DNA of 64,000 nt from Streptomyces sp. NWU339 (GCF_003143855.1 NZ_QFRK01000020.1:149-64148), one strand, 5' to 3'; shown: positions 1 to 8,493, numbered from the stretch's first letter. Notes: generated by a model not told the origin, from the sequence alone. Program-made: numbers and translations.

Positions 1-199
1 ACTTGGCCACCGTGACCGGGTGAACCCCAAGATCCTTGCCGATCCGAGTGTTTGATGCCCCGTCTCCGCAAGCCAGCACGATGCGGCAGCGCAGCGCGAG
101 AGCCTGGGAAGAGGTGCGGCGCCTCGCCCAGCGCTGCAGCGTCTCGCGTTCGTCGTCGGTGAGAACCACCTCGACCGTGGGCCGTCCCATTCGCGCCAT
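1..199 (-). CDS. IS630-family transposase, N-terminal part (cut by window edge)
   Basis: The leftward frame encodes about 66 residues of the N-terminal helix-turn-helix region of an IS630/ISL-type transposase. It begins MARMGRPTVEVVLTDDER and contains the recognition-helix stretch 'TRIGKDLGVHPVTVAKW'-like sequence at the edge. The catalytic DDE part would lie outside the window, so I cannot tell whether the element is intact. The start chosen is the ATG at 199, with an in-frame ATG three codons later. Family knowledge: the DNA-binding N-terminus reads terminal repeats, and the DDE domain cuts and joins DNA. A CTAG at 240-243 could be related to the insertion site, which is inference only. Confidence 0.8.
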   Translation of the reverse strand, partial: MARMGRPTVEVVLTDDERETLQRWARRRTSSQALALRCRIVLACGDGASNTRIGKDLGVHPVTVAK

Positions 200-317
200 G
201 ACCCCAGCATACTTATGCAATGAATCAAAGACTCAAGACACTAGGGCGCGTGCCGAGGGGCGGCGCCCCGCCGGGCCTTCGGCTTGCTGGCCAGGCGCTC
301 GACGGGGTTCCTCTCCT

Positions 318-345
318 TGGCACGATCGACTACGGGATCGTGCCA
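318..345 (-). terminator. Hairpin terminator after the S41 peptidase gene
   Basis: Perfect 10-bp arms TGGCACGATC / GATCGTGCCA with an 8-nt loop lie 26 bp beyond the peptidase stop codon. There is no clear T-run, which is usual for Streptomyces. Confidence 0.65.
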
Positions 346-371
346 GGCCGGTCGGCCGACGGACGGTGCCG

Positions 372-1802
372 TCAGGTGGATCCGCGAGGGCATGGTTTCG
401 TCGTTCCCGGCGGCTTGTCCGCGAGATGGTCGAGGGCACGTGCGACGGCCGAGTCGCAGCGGCGCCCGATCTCCGTGGCCGTGAAGACAGGAGTACGGAA
501 TTCCCGCGGCACCGGGATGCCACGACCCTCGAAGCTCTGCCCGGCCGCATTCCGGTAGTCCTCGTTGCTGAGGTCGAGGAACCAGTCGCCGGGCAGTGTC
601 CGCGACAGTTGGTCCGAGAAGACGCCCTGCGTCGGGCGGCCGATCAACGTGGGCTTCGGCGAGCGGTTCAGCAGCGTCATGACCGCCGTCTCGCCCGCGC
701 TCACCGTGAGGTCGCTGACCAGCAGCGCGATCGGCCCGTGGAAGCCGGGGCGGGCGCTGGGCGACACCCGCAGCTTCTCGTACGGCGTGAACCCGGAGGC
801 CGCCCGGGTGTCGCGCGCCCGCTTCTGGAACGCGACATGGGGCTTGTGCGTCAGCCGGGAGGCGAGTGCGATGCCGAGGTCGTCGAAACCGCCGTCGTTG
901 AGGCGCAGATCCAGCACGAGGCCGCGCCGGCCGTCCTGCTCCGCGACGGCGAACACCGCGTCCAGGGCTTGTTCGAACTTCTTCCGGTCGGCGTCGTACG
1001 ACTCGTCCGCGAAGTCGTCGAACTGTGTGATGCGCAGGTATCCCAGATCGTCCGGCAGCCCGCCGGCGTACTCCACCTTGCCGTCGATGACGGGAGTGAG
1101 CCGCTTGCCCAGCCTTGCTTCGACCGCGGGCCGGAAAACATCGGTGTCCATGTCGTCCGATGCGCGCGTGCCCGGCCGTTTGCCGTAAAGGCTGAGGTCC
1201 TCCCCCTCGATACCGGTGTGCATGTCGCCGAGTTCGCGGACCGTGTCACCCAGCAGCTTGCCGAGCATCCGGTCGGTGTTGTGCTCGGCCAGGGCCGCCC
1301 GGTCGCGCTCCCTGCCCGTCGTGTCGAGCTTCCGGTGCGCATAGGGCGGGTAGTGCTCGGTGAGGTTCTGCCAGAAGACGTCGAAGGTCTGCAGCCGGCG
1401 GTCGGCCGCGTTCCTCGAGATCGCGGACGGGCAGCCGGGCGGCTCCTCGAGCCGGTTCATGCGGATGTGTCCGGCCGACCCCGGTTCCCGCACGACCAGT
1501 TGGCCTCCCTGTCTGCGGACGACCAGCTCGGCCTCACCGTCCTCACCGAAGGACGTCGCATCGCCGTCGCGGCCCACCGGTGCCGACGAGGCCCCGCCGA
1601 GGCAGCTCGCCGCTGTCCGGTCGTAGGAGGTGAGCCGCGTCTTCCCCGCACCGTCCCGGGCGATGTCGAAGACGTAGCCGTACCCGGCGCTCTGCCATGT
1701 CCCCTCGATCGCCGCGTTCCGGTCGCCAGGGGCGCGGTCCGGACCCGAGCAAGCGGTCAGCACCGCGGCGATCCCCACCCACAGCCATCGTCTCCGCGCC
1801 AT
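372..1802 (-). CDS. S41-family C-terminal processing peptidase-like lipoprotein
   Basis: This is a predicted secreted lipoprotein of 476 aa. The N-terminus MARRRWLWVGIAAVLTACSG has two or more arginines, a hydrophobic core and a lipobox ending LTAC (Cys18), so it is probably anchored outside the membrane. The C-terminal half has S41 (Tsp/tricorn-like) signatures: 'LVLDLRLNDGG' near residue 310 and the nucleophile region 'LTVSAGETAV' near residue 395, where the Ser of SAGE is the expected catalytic serine. I see no clear PDZ domain. The start is the ATG just before the signal peptide; the frame stays open upstream, but that part does not look coding. The gene is divergent from the penicillin-binding protein genes and is followed by a hairpin. 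The substrate is unknown. Confidence 0.85.
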   Translation of the reverse strand: MARRRWLWVGIAAVLTACSGPDRAPGDRNAAIEGTWQSAGYGYVFDIARDGAGKTRLTSYDRTAASCLGGASSAPVGRDGDATSFGEDGEAELVVRRQGGQLVVREPGSAGHIRMNRLEEPPGCPSAISRNAADRRLQTFDVFWQNLTEHYPPYAHRKLDTTGRERDRAALAEHNTDRMLGKLLGDTVRELGDMHTGIEGEDLSLYGKRPGTRASDDMDTDVFRPAVEARLGKRLTPVIDGKVEYAGGLPDDLGYLRITQFDDFADESYDADRKKFEQALDAVFAVAEQDGRRGLVLDLRLNDGGFDDLGIALASRLTHKPHVAFQKRARDTRAASGFTPYEKLRVSPSARPGFHGPIALLVSDLTVSAGETAVMTLLNRSPKPTLIGRPTQGVFSDQLSRTLPGDWFLDLSNEDYRNAAGQSFEGRGIPVPREFRTPVFTATEIGRRCDSAVARALDHLADKPPGTTKPCPRGST

Positions 1803-2006
1803 GATCGGGAACGTACCGCAAGAACCCCGAACAACCCGCACAAAAAGGCCGCCCCGGCCGCCGGAGGGCGTCGAGCCGGGCGAGCCGGAGAAGGTGGGCG
1901 ACGGCCTTCGGGCCTCCCGGACCACCCGTCTCCGTTCGGACAACAATCGGAAACAGCCGTCCCGGTCGTCACTCCTTGTGCGTAAAGTGCTCACTCGCCG
2001 AACGTC

Positions 2007-2020
2007 CTGAACACGTTCAG
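2007..2020. promoter_or_regulatory. Palindrome upstream of the first PBP gene
   Basis: CTGAAC-AC-GTTCAG is a perfect inverted repeat. It is flanked by ACGTC on the left and GACGT on the right, and sits 38 bp before the PBP start codon. It is a likely operator; the regulator is unknown. Confidence 0.45.
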
Positions 2021-2057
2021 AAGACGTGGGGGGTCCGGCGGGGAGGGGAAAAGCCCG

Positions 2058-3707
2058 ATGGGCAAGGGGGTCAAGGCCACCGTCATCGGTGGTGTGTTCG
2101 CGGTCATGGTGGGTGGCGCCGGGTACGGGGTCTACAACATCGTGTCGGCGGTGAACGGCGGCGGGGGAGGCGGCGGTTCGGACGCGGCCGTGACCAAGAA
2201 GTCCGGGCCGCCGGACGAGGAGGAGGTCGCGAAGGCGAGCGGGGCGTTCTTCGCGGCCTGGGAGAAGGGGCAGGCGGAGCAGGCGGCGTCGTACACGAAC
2301 GACGCCGGGGAGGCGGCCCCGCTGCTGGCGGCCTACGGCGAGGACGCCCGCCTGACCGACGTCGAGATCACGCCGGGCACGGCCACCGGCACCACCGTGC
2401 CGTTCCGGGTGAAGGCGACCGCCTCCTACGACGGGAAGTCCGAACCGCTCAGCTACAAGAGTGAGTTGACCGTCGTGCGCGGGGAGACCACCGGGCGCGC
2501 GCTGGTCGACTGGCAGCCGTCCGTCGTCCACCCGGATCTGAGGGACGGCGACACCCTGGTCACCGGGGAGGCGGCGCAGCCGCCGATCGAGGCCCTGGGC
2601 CGGGACGGCACGGTGCTCACCGAGGAGAAGTACCCCTCCCTCGGCCCGATCCTGGACACCCTGCGCGAGAAGTACGGCGACAAGGCGGGCGGCACCCCCG
2701 GCGTCGAGCTGGTGATCCGGCACGCCGACGGGACCGCGGGCGAGGGCGCCGGCGACACGACGCTGCTGACCCTCGCCAAGGGCAAACCCGGCCAACTGCG
2801 TACGACGCTCAGCGCGGGGGTGCAGGCCGCGGCCGAGAAGGCGGTGAAGGAGTTCGCCGAGTCGTCGGTGGTGGCGGTGCGGCCGAGCACCGGCGAGGTG
2901 CTGGCGGTCGCCAACCACCGCGAGGACGGGTTCAACGCGGCGTTCCAGGGCCGGGTCGCCCCCGGTTCCACCATGAAGATCGTCACCTCGGCCATGCTCA
3001 TCGACAACGGCGTGGCCTCGATGAACGGCCCGGCGCCCTGCCCGCCCACCGCCACCTGGCAGAGCCAGACGTTCAAGAACCTCACCGGCATGGAGCCGAA
3101 CGAGAACGCCACCCTCGCCAACAGCTTCCTGCGTTCCTGCAACACGGCCTTCATCAAGCTCATCGACGAGGAGCCGCTCACGGACGCCTCACTCACCCAG
3201 GAGGCCCAGGAGCGGTTCGGGCTGGGCCGGGACGACTGGAAGACCGGCATCGTCTCCTTCGACGGCAGTGTTCCCGCCGTCGCGGGTCCGGACCGTGCCG
3301 CCGGCGCCATAGGCCAGGGCCAGGTGCAGATGAACCCGCTGAACATGGCGTCGGTGACGGCGACCGCGATCACCGGTGCCTTCCGCCAGCCGTACCTGGT
3401 CTCCCCGGAGCTCGACGGCCGGCAGCTGGCGCAGGCGAAGGGCCTTCCGGCGGGCACCGCCGCCCAGTTGAAGCAGATGATGCGGCTCACCGCCACCCAG
3501 GGCACCGCCCAGGAGGCCATGGCCGGGCTCGGCGGCGACATCGGCGCGAAGACCGGTTCCGCCGAGGTCGACGGCAACGCCACCTCCGACAGCTGGTTCA
3601 CCGGTTTCCGGGGCGACGTCGCGGCGGCGGCCATGACCCAGCAGGGCGGCCACGGCGGGGACGCGGCCGGTCCGATTGTCGCAGCCGTGCTACGAGCGGG
3701 TGGCTGA
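2058..3707 (+). CDS. Penicillin-binding protein, transpeptidase domain with MecA_N/NTF2-like domain
   Basis: This membrane-anchored peptidoglycan DD-transpeptidase has 549 aa. Residues about 5-30 form a single N-terminal membrane anchor followed by a glycine run. Residues about 55-150 look like the NTF2-like MecA_N domain ('AFFAAWEKGQAEQAASYT'). The C-terminal half carries all three active-site motifs: SxxK in 'APGSTMK', SxN in 'RSCNTAF' and KTG in 'AKTGSAE'. It should therefore be catalytically competent and bind beta-lactams. The ATG start has a purine-rich site (GGGGAGGGG) 10 nt upstream. A second PBP of the same architecture follows 155 bp downstream, and ssgE lies beyond it, which suggests a role in septal or sporulation wall synthesis (inference). 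Confidence 0.93.
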   Translation: MGKGVKATVIGGVFAVMVGGAGYGVYNIVSAVNGGGGGGGSDAAVTKKSGPPDEEEVAKASGAFFAAWEKGQAEQAASYTNDAGEAAPLLAAYGEDARLTDVEITPGTATGTTVPFRVKATASYDGKSEPLSYKSELTVVRGETTGRALVDWQPSVVHPDLRDGDTLVTGEAAQPPIEALGRDGTVLTEEKYPSLGPILDTLREKYGDKAGGTPGVELVIRHADGTAGEGAGDTTLLTLAKGKPGQLRTTLSAGVQAAAEKAVKEFAESSVVAVRPSTGEVLAVANHREDGFNAAFQGRVAPGSTMKIVTSAMLIDNGVASMNGPAPCPPTATWQSQTFKNLTGMEPNENATLANSFLRSCNTAFIKLIDEEPLTDASLTQEAQERFGLGRDDWKTGIVSFDGSVPAVAGPDRAAGAIGQGQVQMNPLNMASVTATAITGAFRQPYLVSPELDGRQLAQAKGLPAGTAAQLKQMMRLTATQGTAQEAMAGLGGDIGAKTGSAEVDGNATSDSWFTGFRGDVAAAAMTQQGGHGGDAAGPIVAAVLRAGG

Positions 3708-3862
3708 GGACGACGCGCGGGAGGGGGGACTCTAGGCTGGTGGCCGTCGTTGGCATGTGAGCGCCATGGCGGGTGAGAGCCATGGCGGATGAGCGCCACG
3801 AGGGCAGCGTGCGGGCATCGGGGGAGCCCGGCGGACTTTTTCTGCGGAGGATCGGACAAGCA

Positions 3863-5530
3863 GTGGGCAACAGAAAGCGCGTCGCCGAGCGACGGAAGAC
3901 CCCGCCCGCCGTGCTCGGCGGGGTGATCGCCGTCGTCGTCGGCGGTGCCGGGCTCGGCGCCTACGCGCTGTTCGGGGGCGGGGGCGAGGACGACACCCGG
4001 ACGTCCTCCGCCCAGCAGGCCAAGGAAGCCAGGACCGGCCCGCTGTCCGCCGCCGAGGTCACCGCCGCGGCCGACCGTTTCCTCACCGCCTGGCAGCAGG
4101 GCAAGGTGAGCGAGGCCGCCGAGGCCACCGACGACCCGGAGGCGGCCACCGCCCTGCTCACCGGCTACACCAAGGACGCCCGCGTCGAGGACGTCACCCT
4201 CACCGCCGGCGCCCGCACCGGCGACAAGGTCCCGTTCTCCGTCAAGGGCACGGTGGCGTACGGGGACTTCACCGAGCCGCTCGCCTACGACAGCGCGCTG
4301 ACCGTCGTACGCCGGGACGGGGACGGCGAACCGCAGGTCGCGTGGGCGCCCTCCGTCGTGCACCCCGACCTCAAGGCCGGCGACAGGCTGGTCACCGGGG
4401 AGGCGGGCACCCCGCCGGTCAAGGCGCTGGACCGGGACGGCGGCGAACTGACCACCGCCACCTACCCGTCCATCGGGCTGATACTGGACGGGCTGCGCGA
4501 GAAGTACGGCAAGACGGCGGGCGGCGAGGCCGGCATCGAACTGCGCGTGGTCCGCGGCAAGGAGTCCAAGAAGGCGGAGGCCTCCGACAAGACCGTGCTG
4601 GAGCTGAGCAAGGGCACCCCCGGCACGGTGCGGACCACGCTGGATCCGGCTCTCCAGGCCGCGGCCGAGGAGCAGGTGGCCAAGAAGGCCAAGTCGTCGG
4701 TGGTGGTGCTGCGGGCGTCGACCGGCGAGATCCTCGCCGCTGCGAACGCCTCGCGCGGCTTCAACACCGCGTTCCAGGGGTCGCTGGCCCCCGGCTCGAC
4801 GATGAAGGTGCTCACCGCCTCGATGCTGATCGAGAAGGGCCTCGCGTCCATCGACGAGAAGCACCCGTGCCCGAAGTACTTCAGCTACGGCGGCTGGAAG
4901 TTCCAGAACCTCGACAAGTTCGACATCAAGGGCGGAACGTTCCGGGACAGCTTCGGCGCCTCCTGCAACACCGCCTTCATCAGCCAGGCGCCCGAGTTGG
5001 CGGACGACGACCTGACCAAGCACGCGCAGCAGGTCTTCGGGCTCGCGAAGAACGACTGGCAGATCGGGGTGTCGTCCTTCGACGGCGCGGTGCCGGTGCA
5101 GAAGGACGCCCCCATGGCGGCTTCCCTGATCGGTCAGGGCGGGGTGCGGATGAACCCGCTGAACATGGCGTCGGTGTCGGCGACCGTCAAGGCGGGCGTG
5201 TTCCACCAGCCGTACCTGGTGTCGCCGGAGGTGGACAACCGCGAGCTGGCCACGGCCTCGCGCACCATGTCGCCGGAAACGCTGTCGCAGCTGCGGGAGT
5301 TGATGTCGTACACGGCGACCAGCGGCACGGCGGCGACGGCGATGGCCGGGGTGAGCGGTGACAAGGGAGCGAAGACCGGGTCGGCCGAGGTCGACGGTCA
5401 GAAGAAGCCCAACGGCTGGTTCACCGCGTACCGCGGGGACCTGGCGGCGGCGGGCGTCGTGCAGTCGGCCGGCCACGGCGGCAAGACGGCGGGTCCGATC
5501 GTGGCGAGCCTGCTGAAGCTCGGCGGCTGA
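3863..5530 (+). CDS. Second tandem penicillin-binding protein (MecA_N plus transpeptidase)
   Basis: This 555-aa paralogue of the preceding gene has the same layout: short cytoplasmic tail, one membrane segment (about residues 15-35), a MecA_N-like domain ('RFLTAWQQGKVSEAAEAT') and a transpeptidase domain. The motifs are SxxK 'APGSTMK', SxN 'ASCNTAF' and KTG 'AKTGSAEVDG'. The GTG at 3863 is chosen because GCGGAGGA lies just upstream and the residues before it (from 3773) look non-coding. The two copies are similar along their length but clearly diverged, so the duplication is old. The gene converges on ssgE across a strong bidirectional hairpin. Confidence 0.92.
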   Translation: MGNRKRVAERRKTPPAVLGGVIAVVVGGAGLGAYALFGGGGEDDTRTSSAQQAKEARTGPLSAAEVTAAADRFLTAWQQGKVSEAAEATDDPEAATALLTGYTKDARVEDVTLTAGARTGDKVPFSVKGTVAYGDFTEPLAYDSALTVVRRDGDGEPQVAWAPSVVHPDLKAGDRLVTGEAGTPPVKALDRDGGELTTATYPSIGLILDGLREKYGKTAGGEAGIELRVVRGKESKKAEASDKTVLELSKGTPGTVRTTLDPALQAAAEEQVAKKAKSSVVVLRASTGEILAAANASRGFNTAFQGSLAPGSTMKVLTASMLIEKGLASIDEKHPCPKYFSYGGWKFQNLDKFDIKGGTFRDSFGASCNTAFISQAPELADDDLTKHAQQVFGLAKNDWQIGVSSFDGAVPVQKDAPMAASLIGQGGVRMNPLNMASVSATVKAGVFHQPYLVSPEVDNRELATASRTMSPETLSQLRELMSYTATSGTAATAMAGVSGDKGAKTGSAEVDGQKKPNGWFTAYRGDLAAAGVVQSAGHGGKTAGPIVASLLKLGG

Positions 5531-5532
5531 CC

Positions 5533-5569
5533 CGGGCGTGGGCGGCGGTTCACCCGCCGCCCACGCCCG
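5533..5569. terminator. Bidirectional hairpin between the PBP gene and ssgE
   Basis: Perfect 16-bp GC-rich arms (5533-5548 and 5554-5569) enclose the loop TTCAC. It starts 2 bp after the PBP stop and ends 9 bp before the ssgE stop, so it serves both convergent genes. Confidence 0.8.
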
Positions 5570-5578
5570 TCAGCGCGG

Positions 5579-5950
5579 TCAGTGCGGGACCGGTTCGGTG
5601 GCCGCCGCGGCCGCGTACGTGCGCCGCAGGAACCGGGTCAGGGCCTTCGTCTCGAACTGCACCACCGACACCCCCTGCGCGGAGTGGAACTCCACGACGG
5701 TCTGCACCCGGCCGCACGGCCACACCTGCACGCCGCCGCTTCCCACGGGGGTGCGCAGCCCTCGTTCGAGCAGCGCACGGGGGACGGGCCACTCGCGCTT
5801 CCCGGGACCGGGCATCCGCACCGTCACGGTGCGGGGGTCGTCCTCGGCGTCGTAACACAGCGTCACGGGCACCGCTTCGCGGTCCGCGGCCTGCGGAGCG
5901 TCCGCGTCCGTGACGATCTGCGCGCGTGCGTACTGCTCGACTGCGTTCAT
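5579..5950 (-). CDS. ssgE: SsgA-like sporulation/cell-division protein (SALP), SsgE position
   Basis: This small cytoplasmic protein of 123 aa belongs to the SsgA/SsgB family, which steers septum placement and spore-wall processing in Streptomyces. Family hallmarks are visible: 'VPVTLCYDAEDDPRTVTV', 'WPVPRALLERGLRTPVGSG' and 'VQVWPCG'. The C-terminus has the 'ALTRFLRRTY' helix typical of SALPs. The start is the ATG at 5950, with GAGGGG about 8 nt upstream. In S. coelicolor, ssgE (SCO3158, from memory) is next to two PBP genes, as here. The symbol rests on that context; the family call is stronger than the paralogue assignment. Confidence 0.82.
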   Translation of the reverse strand: MNAVEQYARAQIVTDADAPQAADREAVPVTLCYDAEDDPRTVTVRMPGPGKREWPVPRALLERGLRTPVGSGGVQVWPCGRVQTVVEFHSAQGVSVVQFETKALTRFLRRTYAAAAATEPVPH

Positions 5951-6173
5951 GGGTGGCCCCTCACGGTGCTCTACCTGTACGAAAGCCGCATACCCACTCG
6001 TGCTTACAATGTCGCACACATTCCGGAATCCCACTCTCCGTACGGATCCGGTCACGGATGCGCCGAAGCCGTGCCCACCGACGACACCCTGATGCGCGCG
6101 CACCGCCTGGAACTGCCGTACGGCTTCAACCCCCGGTCGGTACCGGCCGCGCCGGGCGCGCCCGGCCGTCCGT

Positions 6174-6188
6174 GACAATGGGCGTGTG
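6174..6188 (+). promoter_or_regulatory. Leaderless-type promoter -10 of ohrR
   Basis: GACAAT is followed by exactly six bases and then the GTG start of ohrR, with no ribosome-binding site. This spacing is typical of Streptomyces genes whose transcript begins at the start codon. Confidence 0.45.
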
Positions 6189-6677
6189 ACGAACGAGGAG
6201 ACCGAGGGCTCACTGCTGCTGGACGAGCAGTTGTGCTTCGCGCTGTACGCCGCCCAGCGCGCGGTGACGGCCGCGTACCGTCCGTTTCTCGACGAGCTCG
6301 GGCTGACCTACCCGCAGTACCTGGTGCTGCTGGTGCTGTGGGAGCGGGGGGAGACGACGGTCAAGGAGCTGGCGTCGGCCCTGCGCCTCGACTACGGCAC
6401 GATGTCGCCGCTGCTGAAACGGCTGGAGATCGCGGGCCTGGTCCGCCGGGAGCGGGCGGCGCACGACGAGCGCTCGGTGCTGGTCGCGTGCACCGGGCGC
6501 GGGGAGGAGCTGCGGGAGCGGGCGGCGCGGGTGCCCGGCGCGCTGCTCACGACGACCGGGCTCACAGGTGCCGAGGTGGCAAGGCTGCGCGAGGAGTTGT
6601 GGCAGTTGGCCCGGAGGGCGGACGCGGCGGCGGAGCGGTCGGACCGACCACGCGCACCGACCACGCATTACCCGTAG
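6186..6677 (+). CDS. ohrR: MarR-family organic peroxide sensor OhrR
   Basis: This 163-aa winged-helix repressor has the OhrR signature 'LDEQLCFALY', where Cys17 matches the peroxide-sensing cysteine. It also has a wing region ('MSPLLKRLEIAGLVRRER') and a second cysteine near residue 102. By family knowledge, organic hydroperoxides oxidise the sensing Cys and release the repressor from the ohr promoter. The ohr gene follows 89 bp downstream on the same strand, which supports the call. The GTG start has no ribosome site but lies 6 nt after a -10-like box, so it may be leaderless. Confidence 0.9.
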   Translation: MTNEETEGSLLLDEQLCFALYAAQRAVTAAYRPFLDELGLTYPQYLVLLVLWERGETTVKELASALRLDYGTMSPLLKRLEIAGLVRRERAAHDERSVLVACTGRGEELRERAARVPGALLTTTGLTGAEVARLREELWQLARRADAAAERSDRPRAPTTHYP

Positions 6678-6719
6678 TTACTCCCCCCTGGCGACGGCGA
6701 CTTACTACCCACCAGTACC

Positions 6720-6743
6720 TTGTGCACGATGTATTTGCGCACG
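6720..6743 (+). promoter_or_regulatory. Candidate OhrR operator / ohr promoter region
   Basis: TTGTGCAC and TTGCGCAC lie 15 bp apart just before ohr. GTGCAC and GCGCAC form an imperfect inverted repeat around an AT-rich centre (gatgtattt). The position suits autorepression by OhrR. Confidence 0.4.
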
Positions 6744-6766
6744 CCTGATTCCGGGAAGGTCCAGCC

Positions 6767-7222
6767 ATGACCGAGGGCACTGCTGTCGCCGCCACCGACA
6801 CCCGTCCGACGAAGATCATGTACGTCGCCGAGGCCACCGCGCACGGCGGCCGGGACGGCTACGTCACCACCCAGGACGGCCGTCTGGACCTGAAAGTCGC
6901 GATGCCTCCCGCGCTGGGGGGCGACGGCAACGGCACCAACCCCGAGCAACTGTTCGCGGCCGGCTTCAGCTCCTGCTTCCACAACGCCCTGATCCTGGTG
7001 GGCAACCGGGCCGGCTACGACCTCACCGGCTCCACCGTCGCCGCGAAGGTCGGCATCGGCCCCAACAAGCAGCGCGGCTACGGGCTCGCGGTCGCCCTGA
7101 GCGTCTCCCTCCCGGTCCTGGACGCCGGCCTCGCAGCCGGGCTGGTGGACGCGGCCCACGCGGTCTGCCCGTACTCCAACGCCACCCGCGGCAACATCGA
7201 TGTGACGATCGTGCTGGGCTGA
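6767..7222 (+). CDS. ohr: Organic hydroperoxide resistance peroxiredoxin Ohr
   Basis: This is a 151-aa OsmC/Ohr-family thiol peroxidase that reduces organic hydroperoxides. Both conserved cysteines are visible: the peroxidatic one in 'FAAGFSSCFHNAL' (about residue 69) and the resolving one in 'AHAVCPYSNATRGN' (about residue 129). The ending 'NATRGNIDV' is diagnostic of Ohr rather than OsmC. Length is normal. It lies directly downstream of ohrR in the same direction. The start is an ATG with GGGAAGG 8 nt upstream. Confidence 0.95.
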   Translation: MTEGTAVAATDTRPTKIMYVAEATAHGGRDGYVTTQDGRLDLKVAMPPALGGDGNGTNPEQLFAAGFSSCFHNALILVGNRAGYDLTGSTVAAKVGIGPNKQRGYGLAVALSVSLPVLDAGLAAGLVDAAHAVCPYSNATRGNIDVTIVLG

Positions 7223-7307
7223 CCCAGGCTTCCCCAAGGAATCACAGGCGGACGGCAGCGGTTGCACCCACTGTCGCAGGTATGTGAAAGGGAAGGGACC
7301 GACGGAC

Positions 7308-8492
7308 GTGGGCGTGGATGTGCACGGCACAGTGACCGAGGGCTTCGAGCCTGTACGGGAGGCGTTCGCCCGGAACTTCGAGACGCTCGGGGACCGGGGC
7401 GCCGCCGTCGCCGTCTACCGGGACGGGCGCCGGGTAGTCGACCTGTGGGCCGGTGTCAAGAACATCGACGACACCGACGACACCGACGGCGCGGAGCCCT
7501 GGCAGCGGGGCACGGCCCAGATCGTGCGCTCGGCGACCAAGGGCGTCGCCGCCGCCGTACCCCTGCTGCTGCACCAGTACGGCGAACTGGACCTGGACGC
7601 ACCGGTCGGCCACCACTGGCCGGAGTTCAAGGCCCACGGCAAGGAGCGGGTGCTGGTCCGGCACCTGCTGAACCACCGGGCCGGACTCCCGTTCCTCGAC
7701 CGCCCGCTCACCCCTGCGGAGGCGCTCGACCCGCTGCGGGGCGCCGAGGCGGTCGCCGCCCAGGCACCCGCGTGGGAGCCGGGCACCGACCACGGCTACC
7801 ACGCCCTCACCTACGGCTGGCTGCTCGACGAACTGGTCCGGCGCGTGACGGGCCGGGGAGCCGGCCAGTGGATCGCGGAGCGGATCGCCGCTCCGCTGGG
7901 GCTCGACCTCTGGCTGGGGCTGCCCGAGGCGGAGGCCGGCCGGGTGGGGCGGGTCGGCCCGGTCGAGGGGCCCGAGCCGTCCGGCGCGCTGCGCGCCCGC
8001 CCCAAGCGTTCGGTCACCGCGGCCTACGCCGACCCCGCCTCCGTCACCCGCCGGGCCTTCGCCGCGATCAGCCCGTCCCCGGACCCGAACGACCCGGCGT
8101 TCCGCGCGGTGGCCCAGCCCGCCGCCAACGGCATCGCGACGGCGGACGGACTCGCCCGCTTCTACGCCTCACTGATCGGGCGGGTCGACGGCGTACGCCT
8201 CTTCGAGCCGGCCACCGTCGAACGCGCCCGCGCCGAGGAGTCGGCGGGCCCGGACCGCGTCCTGATCGTGGGCACCCGCTTCGGCCTCGGTTACATGCTG
8301 CACGGCAGCGCGTCGCCGTTCCTGGCCCCGGGCTCCTTCGGCCACCCCGGCCGCGGCGGCTCCCTGGGCTTCGCCGACCCGGAGTCGGGCATCGCCTTCG
8401 GCTACGTCACCAACGGTTTCCGCACGACGGTGACCTCCGACCCCCGCGCCCAGGCCCTGGTACGGGCGGTGCGCTCGGCCCTCGCCGGCTAG
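7308..8492 (+). CDS. Serine hydrolase / beta-lactamase-fold esterase (EstB type)
   Basis: This 394-aa protein of the class C beta-lactamase-like (PF00144) family has an SxxK nucleophile motif 'RSATKG' near residue 80 and the tyrosine motif 'HGYHALTYGW' near residue 170. A glycine-rich strand ('HPGRGGSLGF') sits where the third active-site element is expected. Members are usually carboxylesterases or D-aminopeptidases, not true beta-lactamases. No signal peptide is seen, so it is probably cytoplasmic. The GTG at 7308 was chosen because GGAAGGGA lies 9 nt upstream; an earlier GTG at 7284 is possible. Confidence 0.85.
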   Translation: MGVDVHGTVTEGFEPVREAFARNFETLGDRGAAVAVYRDGRRVVDLWAGVKNIDDTDDTDGAEPWQRGTAQIVRSATKGVAAAVPLLLHQYGELDLDAPVGHHWPEFKAHGKERVLVRHLLNHRAGLPFLDRPLTPAEALDPLRGAEAVAAQAPAWEPGTDHGYHALTYGWLLDELVRRVTGRGAGQWIAERIAAPLGLDLWLGLPEAEAGRVGRVGPVEGPEPSGALRARPKRSVTAAYADPASVTRRAFAAISPSPDPNDPAFRAVAQPAANGIATADGLARFYASLIGRVDGVRLFEPATVERARAEESAGPDRVLIVGTRFGLGYMLHGSASPFLAPGSFGHPGRGGSLGFADPESGIAFGYVTNGFRTTVTSDPRAQALVRAVRSALAG

Positions 8493-8493
8493 C

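Noticed and set aside
36..1985. 649-residue rightward frame
   Set aside because: It is antisense to the S41 lipoprotein gene, is rich in Arg/Val/Gly with no domain, and is a by-product of high GC.
2453..5476. 1007-residue leftward frame across the two PBP genes
   Set aside because: Antisense to two well-supported PBP genes; no domain and no ribosome site.
7284..8492. True beta-lactamase
   Set aside because: The SxxK and Tyr motifs fit the EstB-like esterase branch, and there is no signal peptide for export.
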